Assembly (NCBI GenBank): GCA_964466315.1
Contig: CAYXNS010000005.1
Location: forward strand, 19,411-83,410
Origin: SMWC01 sp964466315
GTDB taxonomy: Bacteria; Pseudomonadota; Gammaproteobacteria; Steroidobacterales; Rariloculaceae
Direction of reading: 5' to 3'
Length of the DNA stretch: 64,000 nt
The position numbers and the translations under genes are program-made. Positions within the stretch are counted from its first letter, which is position 1, and every line of letters begins with the position of its first letter. Positions 34,161 through 43,602 of this stretch are shown in pieces. The notes under the pieces were generated by a model. That model did no database searches. It was given only the letters and a program-made list of their open reading frames with translations, and was not told the DNA's origin.

Positions 34161-34847
34161 TTATCCGGCTTCTGAACTCTCGACGGGGAGCTTAGCGCGT
34201 CGCGACTTGAGATCCTGCAACTCCTGCTCAACCGCTTCCGCCGATTCTAAGTCGGAAAATTCCTGGTTCAAATCCTTCTTCGTGCCGATATCGTAAGCCT
34301 CGACGCGCCCCTCGAGGCCGTCGATCCGCCGCTCGAAGCCTTCGAAGCGAACGAGCGCGTCATCGATTCTATAGTCGTGGATCTTCGTGCGGACCTCCAG
34401 CTGTCGTGTCGCCGCTTCATGCCGAACCAGTATCGCCTGTTGTCGAACCTTGGCGACATCGAGTTTCTCCTCGAGTCGGGCAACGTCGGCATTGAGCTTT
34501 TCCAGACCTTCATCGAGAGCGGCCAGGGTCGCCTCGAGCGCATCGATGGATTTCGTTACGCGAGACTTCTCTGCTAATGCCGCCTTGGCAAGGTCATCCC
34601 GTCCCTTGTCGATAGCCAGCTCGGCCTTGGCTTGCCAATCGCCCACCTCGTGCTGGTAAGCCTTCAATGCCCGCGAGGCCTCCTTGCGATCGGCGATGGA
34701 CCGTACCGCCGCAGAGCGGACCTCGACCAGCGTGCCCTCCATCTCCTGGATCATGAGCCGTACGATCTTCTCAGGATCTTCTGCCTTGTCGAGGATCGCG
34801 TTGATATTGGAATTAACGATGTCCGTGAAGCGTGAAAAGATACCCAT
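34161..34847 (-). CDS. pspA: Phage shock protein A
   Basis: A 228-residue, mostly helical PspA/Vipp1 family (ESCRT-III-related) peripheral membrane protein. The N-terminus MGIFSRFTDIVNSNINAILDKAEDPEKIVRLMIQEME is characteristic. The rest is a long coiled coil with many Arg, Lys and Glu residues. It binds the stressed inner membrane and, in unstressed cells, inhibits PspF. It heads the pspABC unit, which has a good sigma54 promoter 75-90 bases upstream, divergent from pspF. Confidence 0.95.
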   Translation of the reverse strand: MGIFSRFTDIVNSNINAILDKAEDPEKIVRLMIQEMEGTLVEVRSAAVRSIADRKEASRALKAYQHEVGDWQAKAELAIDKGRDDLAKAALAEKSRVTKSIDALEATLAALDEGLEKLNADVARLEEKLDVAKVRQQAILVRHEAATRQLEVRTKIHDYRIDDALVRFEGFERRIDGLEGRVEAYDIGTKKDLNQEFSDLESAEAVEQELQDLKSRRAKLPVESSEAG

Positions 34848-34918
34848 GCCTAAACCCTCTGTCGTTTACCCGCCGCCGTCTTCATGGCGTGTGCATTCGT
34901 AATGGCTACGCTCTGTTT

Positions 34919-34936
34919 AGCACGATGCGTGCCAAC
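34919..34936 (-). promoter_or_regulatory. Sigma54 (-24/-12) promoter of pspABC
   Basis: On the minus strand the sequence is GTTGGCACGCATCGTGCT, with GG and GC ten bases apart and a perfect TGGCAC. It reads toward pspA, and the activator gene pspF lies just upstream on the other side. Its position fits the known psp circuitry. Confidence 0.85.
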
Positions 34937-35018
34937 CACGGATTTTCCGGTCTAAGCTCCTCAAAAGAAAAGGGATTTCTTGAGTCGACCCGGATAATTT
35001 CATGCGCTGGATATGGTA

Positions 35019-35073
35019 TTTTACACCTATTATTAGTATATTTTACCCATCTATTAGCTTTTTTTACCTATGA
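35019..35073. promoter_or_regulatory. Three A/T-rich direct repeats before pspF, candidate PspF sites
   Basis: Copies resembling TTTTAC(A/C)C-(cat)-CTATTA begin at 35019, 35041 and 35062, with 21-22 base spacing (about two DNA turns). They cover the region between the pspA promoter and the PspF start codon. They may be the enhancer sites of PspF or an autoregulatory element. Confidence 0.45.
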
Positions 35074-36092
35074 ATTCCGATCGACCCGAAGCCGTACCGA
35101 TTATCGGAGAAGCACCGGTATTTCTCGAGATGCTCGAGCATGTCTCGCGCGCCGCCGCACTCACCAAACCCGTTCTTGTGATCGGCGAGCGTGGCACGGG
35201 TAAGGAACTCATCGCGTCACGCCTGCATTTTCTCTCTGAGCGCTGGGAGCAGCCCCTGATCAAGGTGAATTGCGCCGCCCTGACGGAGAGTCTGCTCGAG
35301 TCCGAACTCTTCGGCCATGAGGCCGGCGCCTTCACGGGCGCGGCACGCACTCACATCGGTCAGTTCGAGCAGTCGAGCGGCAGTACTCTCGTACTCGATG
35401 AGCTCGGGACGATTCCATTGCGCATGCAGGAAAAGATTCTCAGAGTCATCGAGTACGGCGAGTTTCGGCGCGTGGGCGGATCGGAAACGCTGATCACTGA
35501 CATTCGAGTCGTTGGCGTCACGAACGATGATCTGCCTCGGCTTGCCGCGCGCGGCGAATTCCGCCCGGACCTCCTGGACAGGCTGGCCTTTGATGTCATT
35601 CACGTACCCCCCCTGCGGGCACGCCCGGAGGACGTATTGACCTTGGCCTACCACTTCGCGGTCAATCTCACGAGCGAACTGAAGAGGCCGTTTTTCTCCG
35701 GGTTCTCCGACAAGGTGATCGCTGAGTTGCTCACAGCGAGTTGGCCCGGCAATGTGCGTGAACTCAAAAATGCCGTCGAACGCAGCGTCTACAGAGCGGA
35801 GGATTCATCTTTGCCGATCACGGCGGTGATATCGGACCCGTTCGCATCACCGTTCGCCGACCTTGTCCCGCCACCGGAGTTGACCGAATCCGGGCCCAGC
35901 GAGATCGTGGCAGCCGGCATCGAAGCTGGGCGGTCTTTTCCGCTAAGCTTCAAAGCCGTCGTCGCAGACTTCGAGCGAGGCCTGCTTGATGAGGCGCTGC
36001 GGCGCTCCCAGCATAATCAGCGCATCGCGGCCGAGTTCCTCGGCCTGAGCTACGACCAGTTGCGGGGCCTCGTCCGCAAGTACCGCGCGTAG
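35070..36092 (+). CDS. pspF: Psp operon sigma54 activator PspF
   Basis: A 340-residue enhancer-binding protein without a sensory N-terminal domain, as usual for PspF. The AAA+ domain starts at once: Walker A GERGTGKE (about 32-39), GAFTGA loop (about 85-90), Walker B STLVLDE and R-finger region REFRPDLLDRL-like. A Fis-type helix-turn-helix follows at the C-terminus (RIAAEFLGLSYDQLRGLV). It is held inactive by PspA and, when free, activates the divergent pspABC promoter. Family length is about 325-340. Its neighbours confirm the identification. Confidence 0.94.
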   Translation: MNSDRPEAVPIIGEAPVFLEMLEHVSRAAALTKPVLVIGERGTGKELIASRLHFLSERWEQPLIKVNCAALTESLLESELFGHEAGAFTGAARTHIGQFEQSSGSTLVLDELGTIPLRMQEKILRVIEYGEFRRVGGSETLITDIRVVGVTNDDLPRLAARGEFRPDLLDRLAFDVIHVPPLRARPEDVLTLAYHFAVNLTSELKRPFFSGFSDKVIAELLTASWPGNVRELKNAVERSVYRAEDSSLPITAVISDPFASPFADLVPPPELTESGPSEIVAAGIEAGRSFPLSFKAVVADFERGLLDEALRRSQHNQRIAAEFLGLSYDQLRGLVRKYRA

Positions 36093-36396
36093 GAGCGGCC
36101 ACCTGGCCATGGTACGCCGCTTATCGTAGCTGCATACGGCGGTCGCGATGGTCGTGTCTCCTCCGCGCCGTACCCATCGCGCTCTCGTTATCGTGGGTGC
36201 CAGAGGTCTTCGGGTCGACACGAACCATCACACCCGCCGGTGTCGGGCGCTAAGGCGTCGAGGACGGCGGTAACATCAAGCGGCGAGGCTAACCCCATTC
36301 CCGCGTCTGCGTCGTTATAAGTAATGAGGGGTGAGGCACGGCAGGGCCCGCCGGTCGCCCTTCTCCGCAGCGCGGTGAAGGCTTAAGCTTGGTGTT
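36093..36396. other. 304-base stretch between pspF and the ECF sigma gene
   Basis: No gene supported by motif or codon pattern is visible. The right part (about 36330-36396) may contain the sigma gene's promoter; a TTATAA-like box is seen near 36315, but I do not call it. Confidence 0.5.
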
Positions 36397-36960
36397 GTGG
36401 GTGCGGGAGCCGATAGTGCGTTAATGCGCCGTTTTCAGGGCGGCGATACCGCGGCCTTCGAGACCCTGTATGCTCGTCATCGCGGTCCGCTCTATCGTTA
36501 CTTTGTCAGGCAAGTCGCGAGAAATGCAGTGGACGATCTTTTTCAGGACGTTTGGCTTCGGATTATCAAGAACCAGGCCCGCTATCGCCCCGATGCACCG
36601 TTCGCGGCTTACCTGTTTCGCATAGCGCACAACGTTCTCGTCGATCACTACCGGCGAGAGGGACGCGCGCCGGAGCTGACATCCGTCGAACAGCTGGACG
36701 TTCCCGATGTGGGCGCCGGACCCGAGCGTGAGCTGACCCAGTTCGAGTTACGTGCAACGATCACGCGAGCGCTGACCGATCTACCGGCTGCGCAGCGCGA
36801 AGCTTTCCTGCTGCACGAGGAGGCCGGCCTGACGTTGGAGCAGATTGCGGAGGTCGTCGGCACGGGCCGCGAGACGATCAAGAGCCGGCTCCGCTATGCT
36901 TTGAAACGTTTGCGGCAGGATCTGCTGGAGAGCAGTCCCGCGGATGCGGGGCAGGCATGA
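36397..36960 (+). CDS. ECF-type RNA polymerase sigma factor
   Basis: A 187-residue sigma factor starting at GTG 36397. Region 2 (FQGGDTAAFETLYARHRGPLYRYFVR, then DDLFQDVWLRII; about 13-60) binds the -10 element and core polymerase. Region 4 (about 125-178, LPAAQREAFLLHEEAGLTLEQIAEVVGTGRETIKSRL) binds the -35. The stop overlaps the following gene by four bases. That gene encodes a one-helix membrane protein and is the likely anti-sigma or accessory factor. Which genes it controls cannot be read from the window. Confidence 0.9.
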   Translation: MGAGADSALMRRFQGGDTAAFETLYARHRGPLYRYFVRQVARNAVDDLFQDVWLRIIKNQARYRPDAPFAAYLFRIAHNVLVDHYRREGRAPELTSVEQLDVPDVGAGPERELTQFELRATITRALTDLPAAQREAFLLHEEAGLTLEQIAEVVGTGRETIKSRLRYALKRLRQDLLESSPADAGQA

Positions 36961-37763
36961 ACACGAGCGATCCCAACAACCCGCTGCCCGGACAGGATCA
37001 GGTGTCCCGAGCGTATCGTGCGGCGGGCTTCAAAGAAGAGCCGCCCGCGGCACTCGATCGCACCATACTCGAACGAGCGAAGCGGCACCGCCGGCGCCCC
37101 CTGGTGTCCTTCATGCGGCCGCTCGCCCTCGCCGCCACCGTCGTCCTGTCGGTCTCCCTGGTATTGCGGTCCGGCATCTTAAATGAAAACGCCGAAGTGT
37201 TCTCCGATGGCTCACCACCTGCATCGCCGGTGAGAACCGTGCCGGCCGCGACGACCGTGGAGTTCGACGATGCGGCTTCCGCCGACGAATCGGCAACGCA
37301 GAACTCGCCGGTGCCGGCCACGGCGATCGAATCCTTCGACATCCTCGAAGCCGTGGACTCCCTCGAATCCATCCAATCCATCGAGACGCTTATCGATTCG
37401 GAGTCTGAAGACGCAACTCTCGAAGCCATACTCGAACTCGCGCCGAGCACTGCGGCGCCGGAGGAGCTCGAGGTACGTGGGCGGGAAGCGCAACCGGCGT
37501 TGCGGCAGGAGGCTGCCGGCGAGGCACCGCGCGTGCCGGCGATTTCGGCCGAAGCGCAGCCAATGTTGGAGGACGTCACCGCATCGGAGCAGTTCGACTG
37601 TTCAGGCGTCGATCGCGAGCAACCGGACGATTGGCTCGCGTGTATCGTGTCGGGATTGGAGCAAGGCATGGAACAAGAGGCGAGGGAAGAACTGGCGGAA
37701 TTTGTTCAAGCGTATCCCGAAGTTGCTCTGCCCGAGAATATCGATGCATTGCGAGTTCCGTAA
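36957..37763 (+). CDS. Membrane protein coupled to the sigma factor, probable anti-sigma or partner
   Basis: A 268-residue protein that starts inside the sigma gene (ATGA overlap). A cytoplasmic N-terminal region (1-45) contains AAGFKEEPPAALDRTILERAKR. One helix follows (about 55-72, PLALAATVVLSVSLVL), then a Ser/Ala/Glu-rich low-complexity stretch (about 80-205). A small conserved C-terminal end contains DWLACIVSGLEQGMEQEAREELAEF and YPEVALPE. It lacks the zinc-binding HxxxCxxC of many anti-sigmas, so the role is inferred only from operon position and topology. Confidence 0.65.
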   Translation: MNTSDPNNPLPGQDQVSRAYRAAGFKEEPPAALDRTILERAKRHRRRPLVSFMRPLALAATVVLSVSLVLRSGILNENAEVFSDGSPPASPVRTVPAATTVEFDDAASADESATQNSPVPATAIESFDILEAVDSLESIQSIETLIDSESEDATLEAILELAPSTAAPEELEVRGREAQPALRQEAAGEAPRVPAISAEAQPMLEDVTASEQFDCSGVDREQPDDWLACIVSGLEQGMEQEAREELAEFVQAYPEVALPENIDALRVP

Positions 37764-37840
37764 ACCGGGAAGCGCGCACTGCCATGCTAGAATCTGCGCC
37801 CCTTCACACAGATTCACTTTAGTCGCGGAGCTTACCTCGC

Positions 37841-38830
37841 ATGACTACGGACACGACCGCGCCCATTCGTGTAGCGATTACGGGTGCCGCCGGACAGATC
37901 GGCTACCAACTGGCTTTTCGAATCGCGTCGGGACAACTCTTCGGTCCCGGACAGCAGGTCATACTCCAGTTGATCGAGATACCGCCTGCAATGGACGCGC
38001 TGAACGGTGTCGCAATGGAGCTAGACGATTGTGCATTCGACACGCTCAGCAGTGTCGTCGTCACGGATCAGGCGGAAGTCGGCTTTCGCGATATTCGATA
38101 CGCATTGCTCGTCGGCGCGAGACCGCGGACGGCCGACATGGAACGCAAGGACTTGCTTCTCGGCAACGCCCAGATATTCTCGGCTCAAGGCAAGGCGCTC
38201 AACGAGGTAGCTGCGCGCGATGTCAGAGTGTTGGTCGTCGGTAACCCTGCCAACACGAACGCGCTCATCGCACGAGAGAATGCACCGAATCTCGATCCTC
38301 GAAACTTCACTGCCATGACGCGCCTCGACCACAACCGGGCCAAAGCGCAGCTTGCGGACAAGACCGGTGCGCATGTGTCCGAAGTCAGCGGCATGATCAT
38401 ATGGGGAAATCATTCGGCTACTCAGTATCCGGATATCTCTCATGCGACGGTCCGCGGCGAGCCGGCCGCGGCCCAGGTCCCGGATGACTGGTACCGCAAC
38501 GATTTCATCCCGACCGTGCAGAACCGCGGCACGGCCATCATCAAGGCGCGCGGCGCATCCTCAGCCGCATCCGCCGCCTCGGCCACGATCGATCACGTTC
38601 GCGATTGGGCGCTCGGCACGCCGGGTGACGCTTGGGTCAGCATGGGCGTTGCTTCCGACGGCAGTTACGGCATCGCTGACGGTATCGTCTATTCCTATCC
38701 CGTGACCTGCAACAACGGCGCCTATAAAATCGTCCAGGGATTGGACATTAGTGATTTCAGCCGTGACAAAATGGATTCGACGGACGCCGAGCTTCGTGAA
38801 GAGCGCGAGAACGTAGCGGAGTTGCTCTAG
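37841..38830 (+). CDS. mdh: Malate dehydrogenase (NAD-dependent, type 2)
   Basis: A 329-residue tricarboxylic-acid-cycle enzyme. The dinucleotide fold GAAGQIGYQLAFRIA is at residues about 11-25. VGARPR supplies the substrate-binding Arg, and NPANTNALI and TRLDHNRA are family signatures. The catalytic His is in IIWGNHSATQYPD (about 187). The sequence is of the cytosolic type (about 328 residues) used by many proteobacteria, not the E. coli type. It is followed 30 bases later by fadE on the same strand, but they may be independent. Confidence 0.95.
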   Translation: MTTDTTAPIRVAITGAAGQIGYQLAFRIASGQLFGPGQQVILQLIEIPPAMDALNGVAMELDDCAFDTLSSVVVTDQAEVGFRDIRYALLVGARPRTADMERKDLLLGNAQIFSAQGKALNEVAARDVRVLVVGNPANTNALIARENAPNLDPRNFTAMTRLDHNRAKAQLADKTGAHVSEVSGMIIWGNHSATQYPDISHATVRGEPAAAQVPDDWYRNDFIPTVQNRGTAIIKARGASSAASAASATIDHVRDWALGTPGDAWVSMGVASDGSYGIADGIVYSYPVTCNNGAYKIVQGLDISDFSRDKMDSTDAELREERENVAELL

Positions 38831-38860
38831 GCGCGCTTGTACAGAATCTAGAGAGGCAAC

Positions 38861-41293
38861 GTGGCAACACTATTCTGGCTCATTGTTATCCTCGGCATCG
38901 CTCTAACACTGGCGTACCGCCGCGTTGACTTGAAGGTATCCACAGCGACCGTTGGTGCTCTGGCCGTCGTGTATACAGTCTTTGGAACGAGCGTATTTTG
39001 GGCGATTGTTCTTTGGCTCCTATTCGTGCCTCTCGCCGCGCTTAATGTCGAGACGTTGCGTCGCGAACACCTGACCTTCCCGCTGCTCAACATCTTCCGC
39101 ACGATGGTCCCGTCGCTCTCGCGTACGGAGCGTGATGCACTTGAAGCCGGTAACGTTTGGTGGGAGGGCGAGTTGTTCTCCGGCATGCCCGACTGGCACA
39201 AGCTGACCGACCTACCGGCGCCCATGCTGACCGACAAAGAGCAGGCTTTTCTCGATGGGCCGACCGAAGAATTGTGCCAGATGCTCGATAATTGGGACGT
39301 TACGCATGATCGTCTCGATATGTCGAAGAAGGTCTGGTCGTTCATTAAGCGAGAACGCTTCTTCGGCATGATCATTCCGGAGGAGTACGGCGGGCTCGGT
39401 TTCTCACCGTTCGCGAACTCCGTCGTCCTGACGAAGATTGCGTCGTACAATGGGACCGCGGCTACCACTATCGGTGTCCCGAACTCCCTGGGTCCGGCGG
39501 AGTTGCTTTTGCACTACGGCACGGACGAACAAAAACAGCGCTGGCTCCCGGGCCTGGCTTCGGCCGAGGAAATTCCGTGCTTCGCGCTAACGTCCGCGCG
39601 GGCAGGCTCAGATGCGACGGCCATCGTCGATTCGGGCGTTGTCTGCAAGGGCAGCTACGAGGGTGAGCAGGTCCTCGGCATCCGTCTGAACTGGGACAAG
39701 CGCTATATCACGCTTACGCCCATCGCGACAGTACTCGGACTCGCGTTCAAGCTCTACGACCCGGATCACCTGATTGGCGACCGCGACGAGTACGGTATCA
39801 CGGCCGCGCTGATACCGACCCATTTGCCCGGCGTGACGATCGGCCGCCGGCATCTGCCGATCGGCATTCCGTTCCTGAACGGACCGACGCAGGGAAAGGA
39901 CGTTTTCGTTCCGCTGGACTCGATCATCGGCGGACCCGAGATGGCCGGCCAGGGGTGGCGGATGCTCGTCGAACTGCTCTCGGTCGGGCGCGGGATCACG
40001 CTGCCGAGTAACGCCCTTGGCGGCGCCAAGGCGTGTGTTTACGCGGCCGGCGCTTATGCGCGCATCCGGCGGCAGTTCAACCTGCCCATCGGGAAGTTCC
40101 ACGGCGTCAGCGAAGCCCTCGCGAGGATGGCCGGAATCACCTACATCATGACGGCAGCGTCACGAGTCACCTGCGCCGCATTAAACAACGGTGAGAAGCC
40201 CGCCGTCCCCACAGCGATCTTGAAGTATCACAACACCGAGTTCGCGCGGGTAGTCATCAACGATGCAATGGACGTGCACGGAGGCAAGGCCATCATGCTC
40301 GGGCCAAAGAACTTCCTCGCCCGAAAATACGAGTCCTTGCCCATCAGTATCACGGTGGAAGGCGCCAATATACTTACGCGAAATCTCATCATCTTCGGCC
40401 AGGGTGCAATACGCTGCCACCCCTTCGTTCTCCCCGAACTCGAAGCAGCTGCAGACGAGGATCGCGAACGCGGCCTCATCGATTTCGATCGGCTACTCTT
40501 TAAACACATCGGCTACGCGATATCGAATGCCGTTCGTTCGCTCGTTATGGGGTTGACGCTATCGAGATTCACCGACGTCCCGGCACAGGGATGGAAGCGC
40601 CGTTACTATCAGCGCGTCAATCGTTACAGCGCGTCGTTCGCACTCGCGGCCGACATCTCCATGCTCATCCTGGGTGGCGAGTTGAAGCGTAAGGAACTGC
40701 TGTCCGCTCGCCTCGGCGATGTCTTGAGTTACCTCTACCTCGTCTCGATGGTGCTGAAACACTATGAGGATCAGGGCTGTCCAGAGGCCGACCGACCGCT
40801 CGTTGAGTGGTCGTGCCGCATGCTGCTCTATCGAACACAGGAACAGTTGCATAGCTTCCTGCGGAACTTTCCCAACCGCTGGGTAGCCACCGCACTGAGG
40901 CTCATCATTTTTCCGCGCGGCAGGACATTCTCGTCGCCGGCCGACGAACTCGGACAACAGATCACCAAACTCATTATCAACCCGACGGCGACACGTGAGC
41001 GACTCTGCGCCGACATCTACAAGACCGTGGAACCCGGCAACCCGCTCGGACTACTGCAGGAAGCGCTGGAACTCGCCGAGGAGGTCAAGCCTTTCGAGCG
41101 AAAGGTGTTCGACGCCAAGCGACGCGGCGAACTCATGGCCGACGATACGCCGGGACAGATCGAAGAGGCGCGCAAGAAGCGCATCATCACCGCCGAGGAA
41201 GCGAAGCAGATTCGAGCCTTCGACGAGAAGGTCATGGCGTTGATCGCCGTAGACGATTTCGCTCCCGAGTCCCTGAAACGAAACGCTCCTTAG
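38861..41293 (+). CDS. fadE: Acyl-CoA dehydrogenase, FadE type
   Basis: An 810-residue flavoprotein of the large E. coli FadE group (814). It starts at GTG and has two N-terminal hydrophobic segments (about 2-20 and 27-55) that attach it to the membrane. The acyl-CoA dehydrogenase core is recognisable: GMIIPEEYGGLGFSPFANS, CFALTSARAGSDA, HVHGGKAIMLG-like DVHGGKAIMLGPKNFLAR, VEGANILTRNLIIFGQGA. It oxidises acyl-CoA to trans-2-enoyl-CoA in beta-oxidation. The C-terminal domain specific to FadE (about 490-800) is present. After the TAG stop the same frame continues into a lysine-rich tail. Confidence 0.93.
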   Translation: MATLFWLIVILGIALTLAYRRVDLKVSTATVGALAVVYTVFGTSVFWAIVLWLLFVPLAALNVETLRREHLTFPLLNIFRTMVPSLSRTERDALEAGNVWWEGELFSGMPDWHKLTDLPAPMLTDKEQAFLDGPTEELCQMLDNWDVTHDRLDMSKKVWSFIKRERFFGMIIPEEYGGLGFSPFANSVVLTKIASYNGTAATTIGVPNSLGPAELLLHYGTDEQKQRWLPGLASAEEIPCFALTSARAGSDATAIVDSGVVCKGSYEGEQVLGIRLNWDKRYITLTPIATVLGLAFKLYDPDHLIGDRDEYGITAALIPTHLPGVTIGRRHLPIGIPFLNGPTQGKDVFVPLDSIIGGPEMAGQGWRMLVELLSVGRGITLPSNALGGAKACVYAAGAYARIRRQFNLPIGKFHGVSEALARMAGITYIMTAASRVTCAALNNGEKPAVPTAILKYHNTEFARVVINDAMDVHGGKAIMLGPKNFLARKYESLPISITVEGANILTRNLIIFGQGAIRCHPFVLPELEAAADEDRERGLIDFDRLLFKHIGYAISNAVRSLVMGLTLSRFTDVPAQGWKRRYYQRVNRYSASFALAADISMLILGGELKRKELLSARLGDVLSYLYLVSMVLKHYEDQGCPEADRPLVEWSCRMLLYRTQEQLHSFLRNFPNRWVATALRLIIFPRGRTFSSPADELGQQITKLIINPTATRERLCADIYKTVEPGNPLGLLQEALELAEEVKPFERKVFDAKRRGELMADDTPGQIEEARKKRIITAEEAKQIRAFDEKVMALIAVDDFAPESLKRNAP

Positions 41294-41353
41294 GCATGCA
41301 AGAAGACAACCAAGAAGCCTGCGGCGAAGAAGCGCCCACGTGCGTCGGGCTGA
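41294..41353 (+). other. Lysine-rich coding tail after the fadE amber stop, same frame
   Basis: In the fadE frame, the 19 codons after TAG (41291-41293) read ACKKTTKKPAAKKRPRASG before TGA at 41351. Such AKK-rich tails are common at true protein C-termini. This may be the residue of an ancestral tail cut off by a new stop, or a rare readthrough extension. Confidence 0.4.
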
Positions 41354-41443
41354 CTCCCGATCGGGCGCACCGCAGCGGCCACCGCACGGGCTGCTGTGCT
41401 ACATTTGCGGTCCAACCGATAACTAGTCGCAGCGGAGACTTTT

Positions 41444-41932
41444 ATGCGAACTCGTTTGGTAATAGCCTTGGTTTGCAGCCTGGCAATCTACGGCTGCGGC
41501 CAACAGGATAGCGAACCCGCCGCGCCCTCGGCTGCTGAGCCCGCGTCGGCACCCGCCGCCGCACCGGTCATAGCTCGCAAGCCGTCGCCACCGGGCGCGA
41601 TGGTCTACATCATCTTGCCGGAGGACGGCGCGGAAGTGCAGAGCCCCGTCACGGTCGTTTTCGGCCTCAAGGGCGCGGGTGTGGCGCCGGCCGGTATCGA
41701 CCTGCCGAATACCGGACATCATCACCTGCTCGTCAACGCCGAACTTGCGACACTGGATCTACCGATACCGGCTGATGCCCAGCATATTCACTTCGGTTTG
41801 GGGCAGACTGAAACAACAGCCGAACTTGCCCCGGGAGATCACACGCTGCGACTCGCACTCGGCGATCTGCTCCATATTCCCCATGATCCGCCACTGTTAT
41901 CGGAACCGGTTACCATCCAGGTAGTTGAATGA
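41444..41932 (+). CDS. DUF4399 domain exported protein
   Basis: A 162-residue product. The signal region ends near AIYGCGQQ; a cysteine after the hydrophobic stretch suggests a lipoprotein, though Tyr at -2 is not ideal. An Ala/Pro/Glu linker (about 22-45) leads to a DUF4399 domain (about 52-162) containing VYIILPEDGAEVQSPVTVVFGLKG, NTGHHHLLVNA and the ending LHIPHDPPLLSEPVTI. The histidine triplet is the family's hallmark and might bind metal. It is a single gene between fadE and the GspA gene. Function is unknown. Confidence 0.85.
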   Translation: MRTRLVIALVCSLAIYGCGQQDSEPAAPSAAEPASAPAAAPVIARKPSPPGAMVYIILPEDGAEVQSPVTVVFGLKGAGVAPAGIDLPNTGHHHLLVNAELATLDLPIPADAQHIHFGLGQTETTAELAPGDHTLRLALGDLLHIPHDPPLLSEPVTIQVVE

Positions 41933-42002
41933 CTGGACGCCGCGGTCAAGAATAGCGGTGGAGAGGATCACTCGACTGCATTGCGGTTCTTAGGAGTCAG
42001 GC

Positions 42003-43601
42003 GTGTATACGCAGTTCTTCGGGTTAACGGAAAAGCCCTTCTCGATTACTCCTAACCCACGCTATCTCTATATGAGCCGTCGCCATGCGGACGCACTGGC
42101 GCATCTTATCTATGGAGTCTCGCAGAGCGGCGGTTTTATCCAGCTGACGGGCGAAGTCGGCACGGGTAAGACGACTCTTGTGCGCAGCCTGTTCGAACAG
42201 CTTCCCGAGGAAGCCGATGTCGCACTCATTCTGAACCCGGAACTCACGACGCAGGAGTTTCTGACGACCATCTCCGAGGAACTCGGAGTCGAGTTGCCGG
42301 AGGACGGCTCCATCAAGTCTCTCGTCGATCGGTTGAGCGGCCATCTTCTCGATGCGCATGCCCGGGGCCGGCGCACGGTCTTGATCGTCGATGAGGCTCA
42401 AAATCTCGCGACCGACGTGCTGGAGCAGGTTCGATTGTTGACGAATCTCGAGACGCCGAAGCAGAAGCTGCTGCAGATCATCCTGATCGGTCAGCCCGAA
42501 CTGCGCGAGGTCCTTGACCGCGAAGACATGCGTCAACTGGCTCAGCGCATCACGGCCCGCTATCACCTCGAACCCCTGAGCCAGAACGATACCGCGAAGT
42601 ACCTCGCACATCGTATGAAAGTCGCGGGCGCTCCAGGAGCGATTTTCTCGAAGTCGGCCGTCCGAGAGATCTATCGCTGGTCGAACGGCATCCCGCGAAT
42701 CATCAATGTCGTCGCCGATAGAGCGTTACTGGCCGCCTACACGCAAGACACACGAAGCGTCGACAAGAAACTCATCAAGAAGGCCGCAGTGGAAGTCTAC
42801 GGAAGACGGCTGGTACCGGCCGTCGAACGACGCCTTATCGCGAGCGTCGCGTTCGTGGGCCTCGCTCTGCTGATTCTCGGAACATGGCGTAGTTTGACTT
42901 CCGAAGAATCATGGCTACAGACGCAGTTCGGAGGAGCCCCCGGATTCACCCTCGCCCAATCAACGAACGGCGATGGCGTATCGCTCACCGCACTGCTCGA
43001 TGACCCGACTCTACCGCGAGGAACTGACGCCGCTTTCGAGGCCTTGTTCAGTACCTGGGGCATTCAATTTCAGCGCGGCCTGGACACGGCCTGCCAACAA
43101 GCGGAGCAATACGAGTTACGATGCTGGTTCCAGAAGGGTTCGCTCAATCACCTGAAGCGACTGAACCGACCCGCCATCCTCGGGCTGATCGATGAACGCG
43201 GTAACCAGTTTCAAGCCGTATTGACCGGGCTCACTACCGACTCCGCGGAGTTCACGATCGGCGGCCGTGTGTTCACCGTTACTTTGGAGGAACTCTCGGA
43301 GTACTGGTATGGCGACCATCTCATGCTCTGGCGACCCGGTAGCGGCGTCCGGGAAACCCTGACACCCGGGATGCAGGATGGGAGTGTCCGGTGGCTCCGG
43401 GAGAATCTCGCTTGGATTCAGGGAGAACCGCTCGCCGATCCGGGTTCGGAGTTTTACGACGAGGTGCTGGCCGAGCGCGTGCGAGCCTACCAGCGCGATA
43501 ATCGCCTCACGATAGACGGCATCGTCGGTACACAGACGCAGATTGTCATGAATACGGATCTCGAACTCCCCGATACTCCGCTTCTCTTAGAGGCGCCGTG
43601 A
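42003..43601 (+). CDS. gspA: GspA/ExeA-like ATPase with peptidoglycan-binding domain
   Basis: A 532-residue inner-membrane protein starting at GTG with AGGAG six bases upstream. The cytoplasmic AAA domain has FFGLTEKPFSITPNPRYLYMS, Walker A GEVGTGKTT (about 50-58) and Walker B TVLIVDEAQNL (about 121-131). One helix lies near 284-300 (ASVAFVGLALLILGTW). The periplasmic part ends with a peptidoglycan-binding motif (RVRAYQRDNRLTIDGIVGTQTQ). In Aeromonas, ExeA with ExeB helps to place the type II secretin in the wall. The next gene, one base later, is gspB. Confidence 0.92.
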   Translation: MYTQFFGLTEKPFSITPNPRYLYMSRRHADALAHLIYGVSQSGGFIQLTGEVGTGKTTLVRSLFEQLPEEADVALILNPELTTQEFLTTISEELGVELPEDGSIKSLVDRLSGHLLDAHARGRRTVLIVDEAQNLATDVLEQVRLLTNLETPKQKLLQIILIGQPELREVLDREDMRQLAQRITARYHLEPLSQNDTAKYLAHRMKVAGAPGAIFSKSAVREIYRWSNGIPRIINVVADRALLAAYTQDTRSVDKKLIKKAAVEVYGRRLVPAVERRLIASVAFVGLALLILGTWRSLTSEESWLQTQFGGAPGFTLAQSTNGDGVSLTALLDDPTLPRGTDAAFEALFSTWGIQFQRGLDTACQQAEQYELRCWFQKGSLNHLKRLNRPAILGLIDERGNQFQAVLTGLTTDSAEFTIGGRVFTVTLEELSEYWYGDHLMLWRPGSGVRETLTPGMQDGSVRWLRENLAWIQGEPLADPGSEFYDEVLAERVRAYQRDNRLTIDGIVGTQTQIVMNTDLELPDTPLLLEAP

Positions 43602-43602
43602 G

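Noticed and set aside
15418..41353. Genome-wide recoding of TAG as an amino acid, suggested by two in-frame TAG cases
   Set aside because: Several intact genes in the window end at TAG at the expected family length (for example mdh, argB, argH), so TAG functions as a normal stop here.
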